A DNA stretch of 64,000 nt, taken from assembly GCA_003024175.1 (NCBI GenBank), contig MDYQ01000001.1:62001-126000 (forward strand), written 5' to 3'. Positions within the stretch are counted from its first letter, which is position 1; every line of letters begins with the position of its first letter. The stretch is from Planoprotostelium fungivorum. Taxonomy: Eukaryota > Evosea > Variosea > Cavosteliida > Cavosteliaceae. The notes under the pieces are model-generated. The model saw nothing but the letters and a program-made list of their open reading frames with translations, made no database searches and was not told the origin of the DNA. Below are positions 46,869 to 57,768 of this stretch, piece by piece. The translations under genes and the position numbers were made by a program.

Positions 46869-49800
46869 TTATTGGATGCCGATCTCTTGAGAAGCCGAAC
46901 GGAAGAGCTTGCTGAGACTGTCTCTCATCTCGCTCTCTCTCAGTGGTATGCAGTCCGTCAGCACCGGAAACAGGATGAATAGATGTCTCTTTCCTCCCTG
47001 CAGGAGTCTGTCCTTCAGATTTTCCTCCCCCTCCGTCTGAATGGGCTCCACTTCCAAGTCCAACAGTTGCTTCAAGATGATGTTCACTTCTAGCATCCTG
47101 CTCCTCGCGATGGGAAGAGCCCCACTCTTCTTGTCCTCCGCAATCACTTGTCTCAACACTTCTTGACATCTCTCCATCAGCTTAGGGAAGACCACCGTGG
47201 CCGTCTGTTTTTCACCTGTCCACGTTCAGATGAACTCTGATGATCATCAACACTCACTGGGTGTGATGTCGTTGTGTTTCGAGCAGAGATAGAAGAGATT
47301 TCGGTAACAAGCTTCCATGAAGGAATCTCGGTTCACTCCGGACACGGCACCATCCATCAGGAGATCGATCATCCTCTCATGCGCCATCGGTACGCCGGAC
47401 GAGCACGAGAGGACGTCGTAGGTCAAGAGGTCTATGAGCTGCACGTCCATGTCATCATCTCTCTTCATCATCTCGGGTGTTCGGCCGGTCGCCGTTCTCT
47501 TCTCCTCCTGCACTAAGAAATATTGAATGCAGTCGATCAGTTCCGTCCAGATGATGTTCAGAACAATGTCCGTCAGATCTACCGCCTTCAATCTCCCGCT
47601 CGATTCGAATTTCAAACTCACCGGTCGTAACGGATATATCGTGGATTCCGGTCTTCACGATCTGAACGAAGCAGGTGATGGCCTTGGTCCACAGGCCCGA
47701 CTGGTACACCGCGGGAGATGAAAACTTTGTCATCATGGCGGCACCGAGTATCTTGATGATGTCCAAGAAAGTTCGATTCCTCCTCTCCACTGGAATGCTC
47801 TTGAATGACTGAACGATGGATGCCATCAGTCGATCTACAAAGGGAATGTATTCTTCCATGAAAACTCCCATGGTGGGGGGTGACATGTACTGCACTTGAT
47901 CGTCTGTAGAAGATCAGTGGCGGGTTGTAGTCTGAAGATCACATACCGATGGTGTTGTCGATGGGAAAACCGATGATAAAGGAGAGGTATCCGATCATCT
48001 CCATGACGACGTAGAGATACACTTCGTCTTCCATGGGAATCTGAGAGAAGATTCCCAGAACTAGATCTTGAATTTTTGGTGAAATCTCCTTGGCATCGTC
48101 CGTCTGGTGATGCAAGGCGATGGATCGGAGTGTCCGAATGAATCTCCGATGGTCTTCGGTGCTGAAGAGCGTGTGCAGCTTCTGGTACACCACCGAGTAA
48201 AACTTTCCGATGCTGAGAACAGTCCCACTGGGAATGCTTCTCCATCGCTTGAAGATCTGATCTCCTATGGCCTCCAGACGATCCATGCTGACGGCCCACA
48301 ATAACTCCTCCGCCTTCTTTCTATTGTCTTCTCCCTTGCTCGTGTTCGTTCCGTTCGTCTGGATCGTCTGTGCCGAGTTGTTCGGGGTCACGGCCACGGC
48401 CGCGGAAGGTGAGAAGACTGAGAAGAGCTCCTGCTGACATTGTACGGCCGAGTTGGAGACTTCGGTGGAGTGGAAGAGCATGAGATCTCCCAAGACAGAG
48501 AGGAGCTCCCCCCAACGTGCTGGAAATCCATCCAGGGTGAGTAGACGGGGGAGGAAACTGCGGAAAGTACGAGCGATGCCCGACATGGTGATGACCATGG
48601 TCTCGTTCCACTGTTTGCTGCTCGTGTTTCTGCTGTGGTGGATCATCCTGTCGAACGTGAGCTTCTTCCACTTTGATCGACTCACAATTTGAATTCAGAC
48701 TGTTGGCCGACGTCTTCTGCGTGACCCACATCATCCGCGTTGATCGTACATTCCCTCACGGAATTGAGAACAGGAAACACGATCTGTCTCCTCCTTCAGA
48801 TCTCAACCACATCGTCTTACTTCACCTGATCGAGGCAGATGGCCCACGTCTCGTCGTTGAATATGACACCGTGATTCGAAATGGTCTTGAAGAGGGTCTG
48901 TGCTGCACTGTTTCGAACTTCGCTCCTCTTGTCAGTGCAGAGGGAGAATAATTCCTGTAACAGCGGAATCCACAGGACATTTCGGTCTTCCAGCTCCACT
49001 GGAGGCTCCTTCTCCTCTTCACCCTCGACCTTGTCCTCCGGTTTTGGCGGGTTGTAGTTGGAGATGTGATCGCTGATGGGCCAGATCATGTTGATGGCGG
49101 TGAGGGCTATGTTGAGATCTACGGTCTGGGAGCCAAAATGTCCCACGGCTGAGATATAAGATCTCATGCAATCGATCTTTAGATTGGGAAGGAAATCAGT
49201 GCAGATCATCTGCAGACTCTTCAAGGCGATTCCGATCAAGTTCTTTTCGTCCTTCACCGTCACTGTCTTCTCGGTCTGTTCTTCATCAGACTCTAACTAT
49301 CGGTTGATGTCTCACCGCATTCGAAGCAGGAGGGCTCTTGATCGGATTGATTTCGGGGGAGTGAAGGATGGTGACATCGATCAATATCTTCATGACAACA
49401 GACCATCCCTGGTTCAAGACTTGCCCGGATGTCTGCAGGATGTGATACAAGGTCTGCATGCCTTTCTCTCGTATCTCAATGTGTGGATCCTTGCACATGT
49501 CCGATAAGGTTGTCAGGAACTTCTCTTGCATGATGTTCTCCTTCTGTGAGAAACAAGTCTGAATGATGTTCGTCAGTGAATCCGCCGCGAAATTTCGCGT
49601 GTTGCTGTCCTGATGAATCGTCAGCCCCCGACCGTGGTGGTGTGACCCACTTTGACCGATAGCATGCCGATGAAATAAGAAGAAATGGTCGACCAGAACA
49701 ATTGGATGCGGTGGACGTTGTACAGGACCACTTCGACAATTTTACTCCCTCCAAAGAGGGGACGGACCTGTGGCAGGTATTAAGGTGATGTCAACTGTGA

Positions 49801-52343
49801 TGTCCCACCTTGGCGTGATTCGTGGCGGACTGGTTGGAGATGTTGATGAGAGTCTCTAGTATGTACATGATCGAATCGTCTTCGATGGAATCTGTGTTTC
49901 TGAAGAGGAGATCTAACGATGCAGATAACACGGCCAGCTCGTGACTCTGCCCTGCCAATTCACCACCTGCTCTCCTTCATTATTTTATTCGTAATGGATA
50001 TCTGTATGAAAGACGATCGCATGATTATGCTCACCTGGACCAGAAGTAGCTAGATTGGATTTCGTGGTGTACAAGATCTTATCTAGCTGATGGAACGTGT
50101 CTAACACCATCATCCATCCCTCCTTGAGTATACCTCCCATGCAGTGTGCGATGTTGAAGAGTGCCTTCATGCTCAAGATGTTCTTTGGCGTCAAAAGGCT
50201 CTCCCCTCCCTCCATCTCACTCATCATCTTCTTGCTCGAGCTCGCCGACAGATTCGTCATGACAACCTTCTCCATTCAACATCCACTACAGAGACATCGA
50301 CTCACCGGTAGAGTGTTCTTACAGAGAGAAGTGAGGAAAGCGTCTCTGGGCGTAGCCATCTTCAATGTACCGCAGATGTGAATGAATGCCTGGTATCCCT
50401 TCAAGATCTCCTGCGTCAAGGCTTCATCGTTGCACTTGTCGAGCAGTAGGGAGAGGGAGGCCAGTAGAGTCGGCCACGCCTGGGTAGCCATCTCCGTGCA
50501 GATCTCTTGACTTCGATTCTGATCGATGCGATAGATGGTCTCTGGATAGATCTGCTTCTCTTCTGCGCTGCTCTCCATGTTCTCCACGAGGACCTCCATG
50601 CCAGATATTATGCCGCAGAGACAGTCGAGGGAGATGCAGACGATGTACGATTCGTTGATGATGGGGGCCTCGCTGGCTGACAGCAAGTCCATGCTGGGGG
50701 AGGGTCGGTGGTGACTCGTTGTAGAAGGACTCACTATTTGAATTTGGGAGCGACGCTGCGGGTGATGGCCTGGTTGTCCCACTTGAACATGCTGTTGATG
50801 TATTGGCCGATGCAGTTGACGGTAGTGTGGAAGATTTTGGCCGATTTCTTGTCTTGTGACATGTCATAATGCTCGCAGAGAGATCTGTCAGTGTCAGAAT
50901 CGTGACATCGATGAAAGAACACCTCAATACGGGAGGATTCTCACAGATGGTCTTGAGAGATTCGAGAGCTAAGATCTGGATCCATTCTTGCGATGCTGAG
51001 CCGTCCAACATCTTGATCAGACGAGACAAAAAGACTTCACATTCGGTGATCTGTCGTCATTCAACGAGATGTCTCCTTCAAAATGAAATTCTCTCATCGG
51101 GTGGGATGAGTGATGGGATCGATGTCGATCACGATCGTGAAAAGAGTTGCATGATGATGGATGAGTTGCATGATGATGAGAATTGATCGTGACGCTCACC
51201 ATCTTCTGATGGAAGAACCGAATGAAGACGGTGATGACACGGATGATCCTCACGACCGTGGGAAAATCGGTCTGCGATCGAAAGATCTTAATGATGAGAG
51301 GACACAGCCTCTCCTTCAATAGCCCGGAAAATTCTGGCACCTTTTCCCGCGTGAGTTCTCCGCGACTTTTCATTCTTCACCTTCAGAAAGAGTATCGAGT
51401 GAGAGTGAAGGAGGGATTCGATCAATTCGAGACCAAAGTGTGTGGAGATACTGTTGATCTCTAGCCACACGGATGGATCGTTTTCAGTCAGATTGAAAAT
51501 GTCCTTCCGTTCGTCAATTTACAACGCGACATGGAGTGATGATGGAAGATGATGCGTCACCTGGATCAGCATGTAGGCATCCAGAGTCGATGGTGCGAGA
51601 TTTCCGTCTGATGCACTCTGTACCGGTGAGCTGCTGATCTTCTTTTGAACTTCCCCATTCGCTCGATCGAACAGCATGGTGACCAATTGTCGCAGCGCGG
51701 CGGCGGCTGTATTGTGCACGGGCGAATGGCGATTACTGTGGAGGCGGAAGCACATGGCTAAGATGTTCCTCAGCTCATCACCGTGAACGACGATGGTGGT
51801 AACGAGAGCGAGGAGAGCTTGGAGAATCTTGAGTTGGGTGGACTCGTCAGAAGATTCGACTTGAGGTCCTAATCGGGCGGTGATCTTACTCACGGAGGAC
51901 TGAGAGAGTCAGTTGATGAAACAGGTGGTAGATGATGTCGATAAGAGATGACTCACGGGATCGACGGCGTTGTGTACGATTAGTTTGTGTATCGTAGATA
52001 CAGACATGGGAACCATCTTGCTTCCCTTTTGTTCGCATGCCATCAACAATGGACGCAGGACGTCTTCTGACTGACCGATAGCTGACGGTCTCTTCAGACC
52101 TGATCATAACTTGGGTCATTTTGCATCACCTTTCGCACAGCGGGCGGCATTCTTCGTCTCTGCATTTTCCTCTTCGATGGATCTTAATCTCAAAATACCC
52201 CTCTCCGCTGCCTTTTTACAGTTCAGTTGTGTCGCCCCGTATATGGTCCAGATGTTCGTCACCTCTTTGATGTTGGCATGCTTCTTTCTTGCCTCAGCAG
52301 AGAGAGTTCTCAGGTCTGTTTGGAGAGAACTCAATAGTTCCAT
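46869..52343 (-). CDS. MON2: MON2 homolog (Arf-GEF-like Golgi/endosome scaffold)
   Basis: Start MELLSSLQTDLRTLSAEARK at 52341-52343, with KKHANIKE and AAERGILRLRSIEEE, matching the N-terminus of Mon2/Ysl2. The gene runs 5.4 kb with about twenty short introns and encodes HEAT-like helical repeats. Recognisable blocks include LGPQVESSDESTQLKILQAL, HSPVHNTAAAALRQLVTMLF, SQEWIQILALESLKTICENP, NLIGIALKSLQMICTDFLPN, RNVLWIPLLQELFSLC and FPARWGELLSVLGDLM. The C-terminus is LFPVLTDCIPLRESEM and RSASQEIGIQ with the stop at 46869-46871. Mon2 works with a flippase and Dopey at the trans-Golgi/endosome. There is no Sec7 catalytic core, as expected. ATG at 52343 is favoured over an upstream GTG in the same frame. 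Confidence 0.88.
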
Positions 52344-52558
52344 GACAAAGATCTGAGCACCAAAGTGTTGCGCCACCCGATCTTTCGCATCAGGTGATGT
52401 GACGCGTTTTAATTTAAATTTTCCTCGAGTTTAAACCATACCATTGACAGTGGCTCGTCTCATACCCGTTATAATATTAACAGAACCAATGCAGCAGGCA
52501 TAGCAGTTCATGTATATACATACACCTCATACTTTCAACAGCTCGATCCCAACACATT

Positions 52559-52679
52559 GACGTCATCATCTTTGTCTGTGTCATCGTCACCGTCATCGGT
52601 ATTTTTCTCTTCAGCCTCTTCAATCTCAACACAAAGAAGAATGATTCTCGATGGACATGTGCTTTCTGAATCGCAATCC
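52559..52679 (+). other. Short open frame with one strong transmembrane helix, no clear start
   Basis: The frame from 52559 reads DVIIFVCVIVTVIGIFLFSL, then NLNTKKNDSRW and a stop at 52677-52679. A 17-20 residue hydrophobic run followed by a basic NTKK patch is what a small tail- or signal-anchored protein would show. No in-frame ATG is seen upstream; ATG 52510 is in another frame and would need an intron. The remainder of 52344-52897 shows only AT-rich promoter-like sequence (TTTTAATTTAAATTTTCC near 52409) and nothing coding. Confidence 0.2.
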
Positions 52680-52897
52680 AACCTGGCTCAGAAGTTTGAG
52701 AATAGAAGACCTCAGACCGAAGTATGGATTAGACTTTCTTGAGTCAAACCTATCGATGATAGAACGGTTATAAATGCAAGTCAATGCTTTGAGATGGTCG
52801 CACGTGCTGGTGAGGATGCATCTCCCGTCGGGTCATTAAATTGATTTATAAACATTTTTCAACAAACCATTTTCACATCAGACACGATCAAGACACA

Positions 52898-54480
52898 ATG
52901 GCAGATCAGCTCGCCGCCGCATTTGCACTTGGAGATCACAAGGCTAAGATAGAGAAGTATCGTTCCATTCTCGATGGAATGATTAAAAAGACTTCCATTG
53001 AGGACTTGAAACTCTTTATTGACCACAGTGAGTGATATTATTATGCTTCTATTCTCATTGAGACCTATCAAATGCATTATTCACGTCCTCAGTGTTGGAC
53101 GAGAAGACTCCTCTTGTCATATCTAGGACCATGTTGCAGCAATTTGCCAACTCAATGCAAGAGTTAACTCCCGAATCACACAAGGAGATAGGTACACGCT
53201 ACGAATTGCATTTTACAGCGAGTTGAAACGATTGACACCATTCACAGCCAGTTACGCACTCGATAAGATTCAAGGTAGAGCCATTGCTTTTGAAGAGCAG
53301 GTCTCAGTCATTCGTCTCAACTTGTCCGCCGTTTACGAGGAGGAGGAAGAATGGAGAGAAGCCGCCAAGATCCTCATCGCCATTCCTCTGGACAGTGGCA
53401 ACCGGTATTCGTCGTTTCCATCCCTCTCATCGAACCCATCCCCTGTATCATGCACTCCTCAGATCATTCTTCTGAAAAACATGCAGAGTGTTGGAGCCAG
53501 AATACAAGATGAATATCTACGTCAAGATCGCTCAACTGTATCTCGAAGAAGATGAATCTGTGCAAGCCGAGATGTACATCAACCGCGCATCAGAGCTCCT
53601 CCACAGCGTCAAGGACAACAACCTCAAACTACGTCACAAAGTTTGCTTCGCTCGCATCATGGACTACAAGCGTCAATTTCTGAAGGCTGCCGGTCGATAC
53701 TATGAGCTCTCTCAGGTGAAGCGAGGGTGAGTGTGTCTGGCTCATCTTCGTTGTAGATCGTCGGAGAGCAAGAGAGGACGGACGCTCTACAGTACTCGGT
53801 CATCTGCGCCATTCTAGCCGCGGCCGGGCAACATCGATCTCGATTATTGGCTACCCTTTACAAAGACGAACGTAGCAGCAAGCTTTCGACTTATTCCATC
53901 TTAGAGAAGATGTGAGGACGATCATCATGATCATGATCATCATCATCATCATCGTGACAGAATGATTCACCTGGGGCAGGTACCTGGAGAGGATCTTACG
54001 CAAACCTGAGATTGAGAGGTTCGCCAAAGAATTGAAGCCTCACCAGATGGCTCTCCTGGCCGATGGCTCCACCGTACTGGATCGTGCTGTCATCGAACAC
54101 AACCTCCTCTCAGCCTCCAGACTGTACAAGAACATCACCTTCTTAGAGCTCGGCGTACTCTTGGACATCTCACCAGAGAAGGTCAGTTCTTTTATTTCAT
54201 TTTATTCTCCACTTTGCATTCTCACGGAATCAACAGGCAGAGAAGGTGGCGTCGAGAATGATTGTAGAGGACAGACTGAAGGGGCACATCGATCAGATCG
54301 ACAATCTCATCGTCTTTGAACATCACGGTGAGATGATGAGATGGACGATGGACTCATGCGGGTACAGACAACGAGCCACTGATGCAGTGGGACACGAGCA
54401 TCGCCACATCTTGCAATTATGTCAATAAGATCTTGGAGTCCATCTCCACAAAGTACCCAGATTTCGTCGCACTCTCTTGA
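52898..54480 (+). CDS. CSN4: COP9 signalosome subunit 4 (PCI domain)
   Basis: ATG 52898 ([19 protein letters not shown]). Helical repeats read [59 protein letters not shown] and [16 protein letters not shown]. The PCI domain has [60 protein letters not shown] and [15 protein letters not shown]. These match CSN4 in order and spacing; the total of about 410 residues is normal. The end is KYPDFVALS with TGA at 54478-54480. CSN removes Nedd8 from cullins and so regulates SCF ligases, several candidate receptors of which lie in this window. About eight introns are inferred; a simple ATC repeat (about 53930-53955) sits in one. Confidence 0.92.
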
Positions 54481-54525
54481 ATAGACGACACCTTCTCATC
54501 GGTCTATTCTTCTCGCTTCTGTTGA

Positions 54526-54886
54526 CTATACGTGTAAATCTTCCTCAACAGTCTCCCATAGTCGACATTGTGGACAACAGAACAAGTCGGCACAGCAGCA
54601 CATTCGACGCATCGTAACGAACATTCGCTCGTAACAGAAGAACAGTTTGCCAACTCCTAACAAGGCAGCTAATTTGTACGCCCCCCTTATCATATTCTGC
54701 AGGAGATCCAACATGGAAACGATAAGGAGCTGCATCATATGTATGCTCACTCGTTGTGGATAGCAGGAGGCTGAGCGACGGCTTTGGCACCTGTGCTGGA
54801 CGGAGGACGTCTACAACGGATGTATTCTCTTCGGTCCTGATGACTGCCACGGGAGGTAGAGGCGACGGTCTAGCCTGTAGTGCCAT
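54526..54886 (-). CDS. Hypothetical cysteine-rich small protein
   Basis: On the minus strand an ATG at 54884-54886 opens a Pro/Ser/Thr-rich exon (PSPLPPVAVIRTEENTSVV), an intron at about 54704-54755 removes one base-shifted stretch, and the second exon reads MIRGAYKLAALLGVGKLFF, then RRMCCCADLFCCPQCRLW with seven cysteines clustered near the end, stop at 54526-54528. The Cys cluster could be palmitoylated or metal-binding. I do not recognise a family. An unspliced frame also runs through the intron. Confidence is low because other frames are open here too. Confidence 0.35.
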
Positions 54887-54979
54887 CTGCTACCTCAAAT
54901 GGGTGGAAGTCGCCATCTGTGGTAGCATCATCCACTACGCAGAGACAATGTGAGTGACTGCATCTTCCTTGGAGCTACC

Positions 54980-55375
54980 TCAAATGGGTGGAAGTCGGTC
55001 CGACATCTCTTCTGTAGACTGTTGTGTTGTGAAGAAGTGTTGATGCAAAGCTGTTGATGTAAATCTCAACCTCTTGCGGTTGTTACCCGATGACGCGGTC
55101 GACATCTGTATGCATGTCACTCTCAGAGCGCATTCTTTACTGCTATGAGAAGGTGCTATGCTGAGGATAGCGTTGAAGTTACAGATGGATGTTGTCTGGA
55201 CAACTGATGAAACAGAGAAGCTGCGCTCATTCCTTACTGCTCTGAGAAGGTGTTGTGCTGAGGGAGTGATGGAGCGTGCAGGTGCTAAAGACGCAGATTT
55301 GATGTCTAGCGTTATGATGAGGAAGATGATGGGATAAAAACAGCTCGCCAGGCTACGGCATACTGAGCGTGTCAT
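54980..55375 (-). CDS. Uncertain ORF with signal-peptide-like start and internal duplication
   Basis: A 131-codon intronless minus-strand frame starts at 55373-55375. The N-terminus (RSLASCFYPIIFLIITLDI) could be a signal peptide. The body is Ser/Thr/Ala-rich. Two segments about 95 nt apart (near 55128 and 55223) are related at the DNA level, giving the paired peptides ITPSAQHLLRAVRNERS and LSIAPSHSSKECALR. The 24-nt sequence at its 3' end (54974-54997) also occurs upstream of the neighbouring small gene at about 54889-54912. No family match comes to mind. The open frame may be a by-product of the repeats. Confidence 0.25.
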   Translation of the reverse strand: MTRSVCRSLASCFYPIIFLIITLDIKSASLAPARSITPSAQHLLRAVRNERSFSVSSVVQTTSICNFNAILSIAPSHSSKECALRVTCIQMSTASSGNNRKRLRFTSTALHQHFFTTQQSTEEMSDRLPPI

Positions 55376-55910
55376 CTGTCACTGCTGTTGCTGTGACGCT
55401 TGCTCACATCCCGCTATTGGACATCTTGCAGATCTCTCCTTATACCCTCGAACGAGAACTGTAATGACTGAGAAACTCTATAGGGAATATACAGGCACTT
55501 GAGGATAGATCTCTGACTTCAAGTTCCGCACAGCAACTCGTGCAGACACGACGTGGATAAATGCTGCTGTGCTCCATATGAGAGGGTCCGAGAAAAGTGC
55601 AACGGGTGAGTTGTACTGGCGCTGGAAGGTAAGAAGAGCCAGAACAAGAGGTGTCTGACACCGAATTGGTTTTGATCACGGGCTCAAAGTGAGACACAGT
55701 CATCATCATCAGTTCTTCCTCGTTGACATAGTGCAGTTCGAACTCTCAGGTGGTCGGTCATCTGCTGGAATTCGCCGGAAGAACCTACAATCTAGATTTG
55801 ATATTTCAAGGAAGGATGACCAGATGGACTCTTGTAGTCACACATAGCCTTGATTATGTTCTGCTGTCGCGGAATGGATGTCAAACGATTTCAATTCATG
55901 AAGATTCTTT
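55376..55910. other. Intergenic stretch before WEE1, no supported gene
   Basis: Short open frames occur on both strands, but none has a recognisable product or a consistent splice chain. Upstream exons of WEE1 could lie at about 55750-55900, where LLEFAGRTYNLDLIFQGR reads on the + strand, but no clean join to the ATG at 55911 was found. Confidence 0.4.
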
Positions 55911-57622
55911 ATGGATGAAATTCCCGCCAAAACCTTCGGAGAAAGTTACGGTGCCACACGGAGATCATCGCTCACAGAATCACGAGAAGGAGAAATGCAA
56001 GGCTTCGTGACTCCTCAGAGAACAGCTCCAACGACACCGACAGCTCTTCCCATGCCAGATCAGAGTGTATTCGAAAGCCAATCTTTTTCTGAGAGAAAGA
56101 AGCAAAAGAGACCACCTGCCCCATACTCTCTTCCCTCCATGAAAACATGCGATTTTACCCCATTTCAAGCAGGTACGATCACATACGATCTCCTCGACCA
56201 AATCGATAGACGATTCAATCGATCGTTTCGATTTCTAATGTATCCACAGCTGACGCTTCTCATTCATTTCATCATGGCTACTCGCATCACAAAACGATTG
56301 GAACGGGCTATTCGGGCACTGTCTTCAGTGTCAAATCAAAAGAGGGAATTTTTGCCGTGAAGAAGAGGAGGCAATACAAAGGAGCCAGAGATCGAAATGA
56401 AGCTCTCAGAGAGTTTGAGATTGGACGAAAGATCACGAAGCATCCCCACACTCTCACTTACTATGACGCTTGGGAGGAAGAAGGTGATCATGTGATGAGT
56501 CATGTAGGTTAATGACAACAGGAACGCTTCACATAAAGACCGAATTATGTGCAGAGAGTTTGAACGATTTACTGGATAGAAACAGTGGACACAAGGTGAT
56601 CATCTCAGAAGATGCAATGTGGAACTACGTCTTGGACATCACTCTGGTGAGCCTCTCGTCGATATGAAGAGAGACTCACTTCTCTCAGGGTCTAAAACAC
56701 ATTCACGAATGTGGATACATTCATATGGACATCAAACCAGGTGAAAACCAATCGCATCACATTGACTGAAGGAGAAATAGAGAACATTCTGGTGAAGGAA
56801 GGGCGAGTCAAGATTGGGGACTTTGGTTCGGCCATCTCATCGACGAGAATGGACACGGACATCGAAGAAGGTGACTCTAGATATGTAGCCCCCGAGGTGA
56901 GATACTTCTAAGACACGCTCTCTCTGTGCACCATCATCTCGTGTGTCGTGTCTCCTCATCATCATCTCAGGTCATCAACGATCCGAGCTCCGTCAGCTTT
57001 GCATCGGACATCTTCTCTTTCGGTATCACCATGTGAGCCATCGTCTCACTCTTCACACGCTGACGACACGCAGATACGAGATGATGTTGAACTCGGTTGA
57101 ACTTCCCACGAGTGGTACCCTCTGGCAGAAGCTGAGATCCAATCAGATCGATTTCTCTCCACAGACGATGAGCGGAAGGAGAGTCAGCGGAGGAGGCCGG
57201 ACCGAAGACACTTACTCTCACGATCTGAAAGATGTCGTGAAGAGAATGATGTGTTCCTCTCATCAGTATCGCATCACCATCGATCAGATCTTGTCTCATC
57301 CGACCGTCATGCAGACTCTCTACAAGCGGATGGTGAGAGTTCGAAATCGTGTGGAAAATTGATCGTTGTAGATGGGAGATGCGTTCTACAAGTCGATCTA
57401 CAACCAGTACGTTCGTTCACCGAACGATCCGTCACCGATGAGTCAATTCCACAAGCAGACGAACGATCGTGAGATGTCATTCGACGATGAAGGTGAATTG
57501 TCTCTCTACAACGAACCAGACTGATTTCCCCTGCAGAAGAATCGTTCGACGAACTGTTGGGTGTACCGGGGAATCGTAGAGACAGAGCCAACTCGAGCGA
57601 GGATATTCTATTCCGACGATGA
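55911..57622 (+). CDS. WEE1: Wee1/Myt1-family protein kinase
   Basis: ATG 55911 (MDEIPAKTFGESYGATRRS). The N-terminal about 130 residues carry Ser/Thr-Pro sites (FVTPQRTAPTTPTALP), typical of CDK-controlled regulators. The kinase domain follows: KTIGTGYSGTVFSVKSKEG, AVKKRR, LREFEIGRKITKHPH, TLTYYDAWEEEGTLHIKTEL, catalytic loop YIHMDIKPENILV, DFG motif KIGDFGSAIS and EGDSRYVAPEV. The HMDIKP loop and EGDSRYVAPE are diagnostic of Wee1/Myt1. The C-terminal exons (DAFYKSIYNQYVRSP, SEDILFRR) end at TGA 57620-57622. It should phosphorylate the inhibitory tyrosine of CDK1. The intron that interrupts KP-EN in the catalytic loop was confirmed by phase. Confidence 0.9.
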
Positions 57623-57644
57623 AGAAGTCTATCGAACAAGAGTT

Positions 57645-57738
57645 GAGAGAAGAAGAGAGAAGAAGAGAAGAGAGAAGAGGAGAAAGAGAAGAGAAGAGAA
57701 AGAGAAAGAGAAGAGAAAGAGAGAAGAAAGAGAGAAAA
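57645..57738 (+). repeat. 94-nt uninterrupted homopurine (GA-rich) tract
   Basis: Every base from 57645 to 57738 is A or G, in short GAGA/GAAGA units. It lies between the convergent 3' ends of WEE1 and OTUD6. Such tracts can form triplex (H-DNA) or slip. It also keeps long open frames in several readings, which should not be called as genes. Confidence 0.9.
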
Positions 57739-57768
57739 TGTACAGAGACTGTTGCTCGAAGTTGCAGA

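Noticed and set aside
48439-48734. Open frames on the + strand inside MON2
   Set aside because: They lie opposite conserved MON2 HEAT-repeat exons and have no recognisable content.
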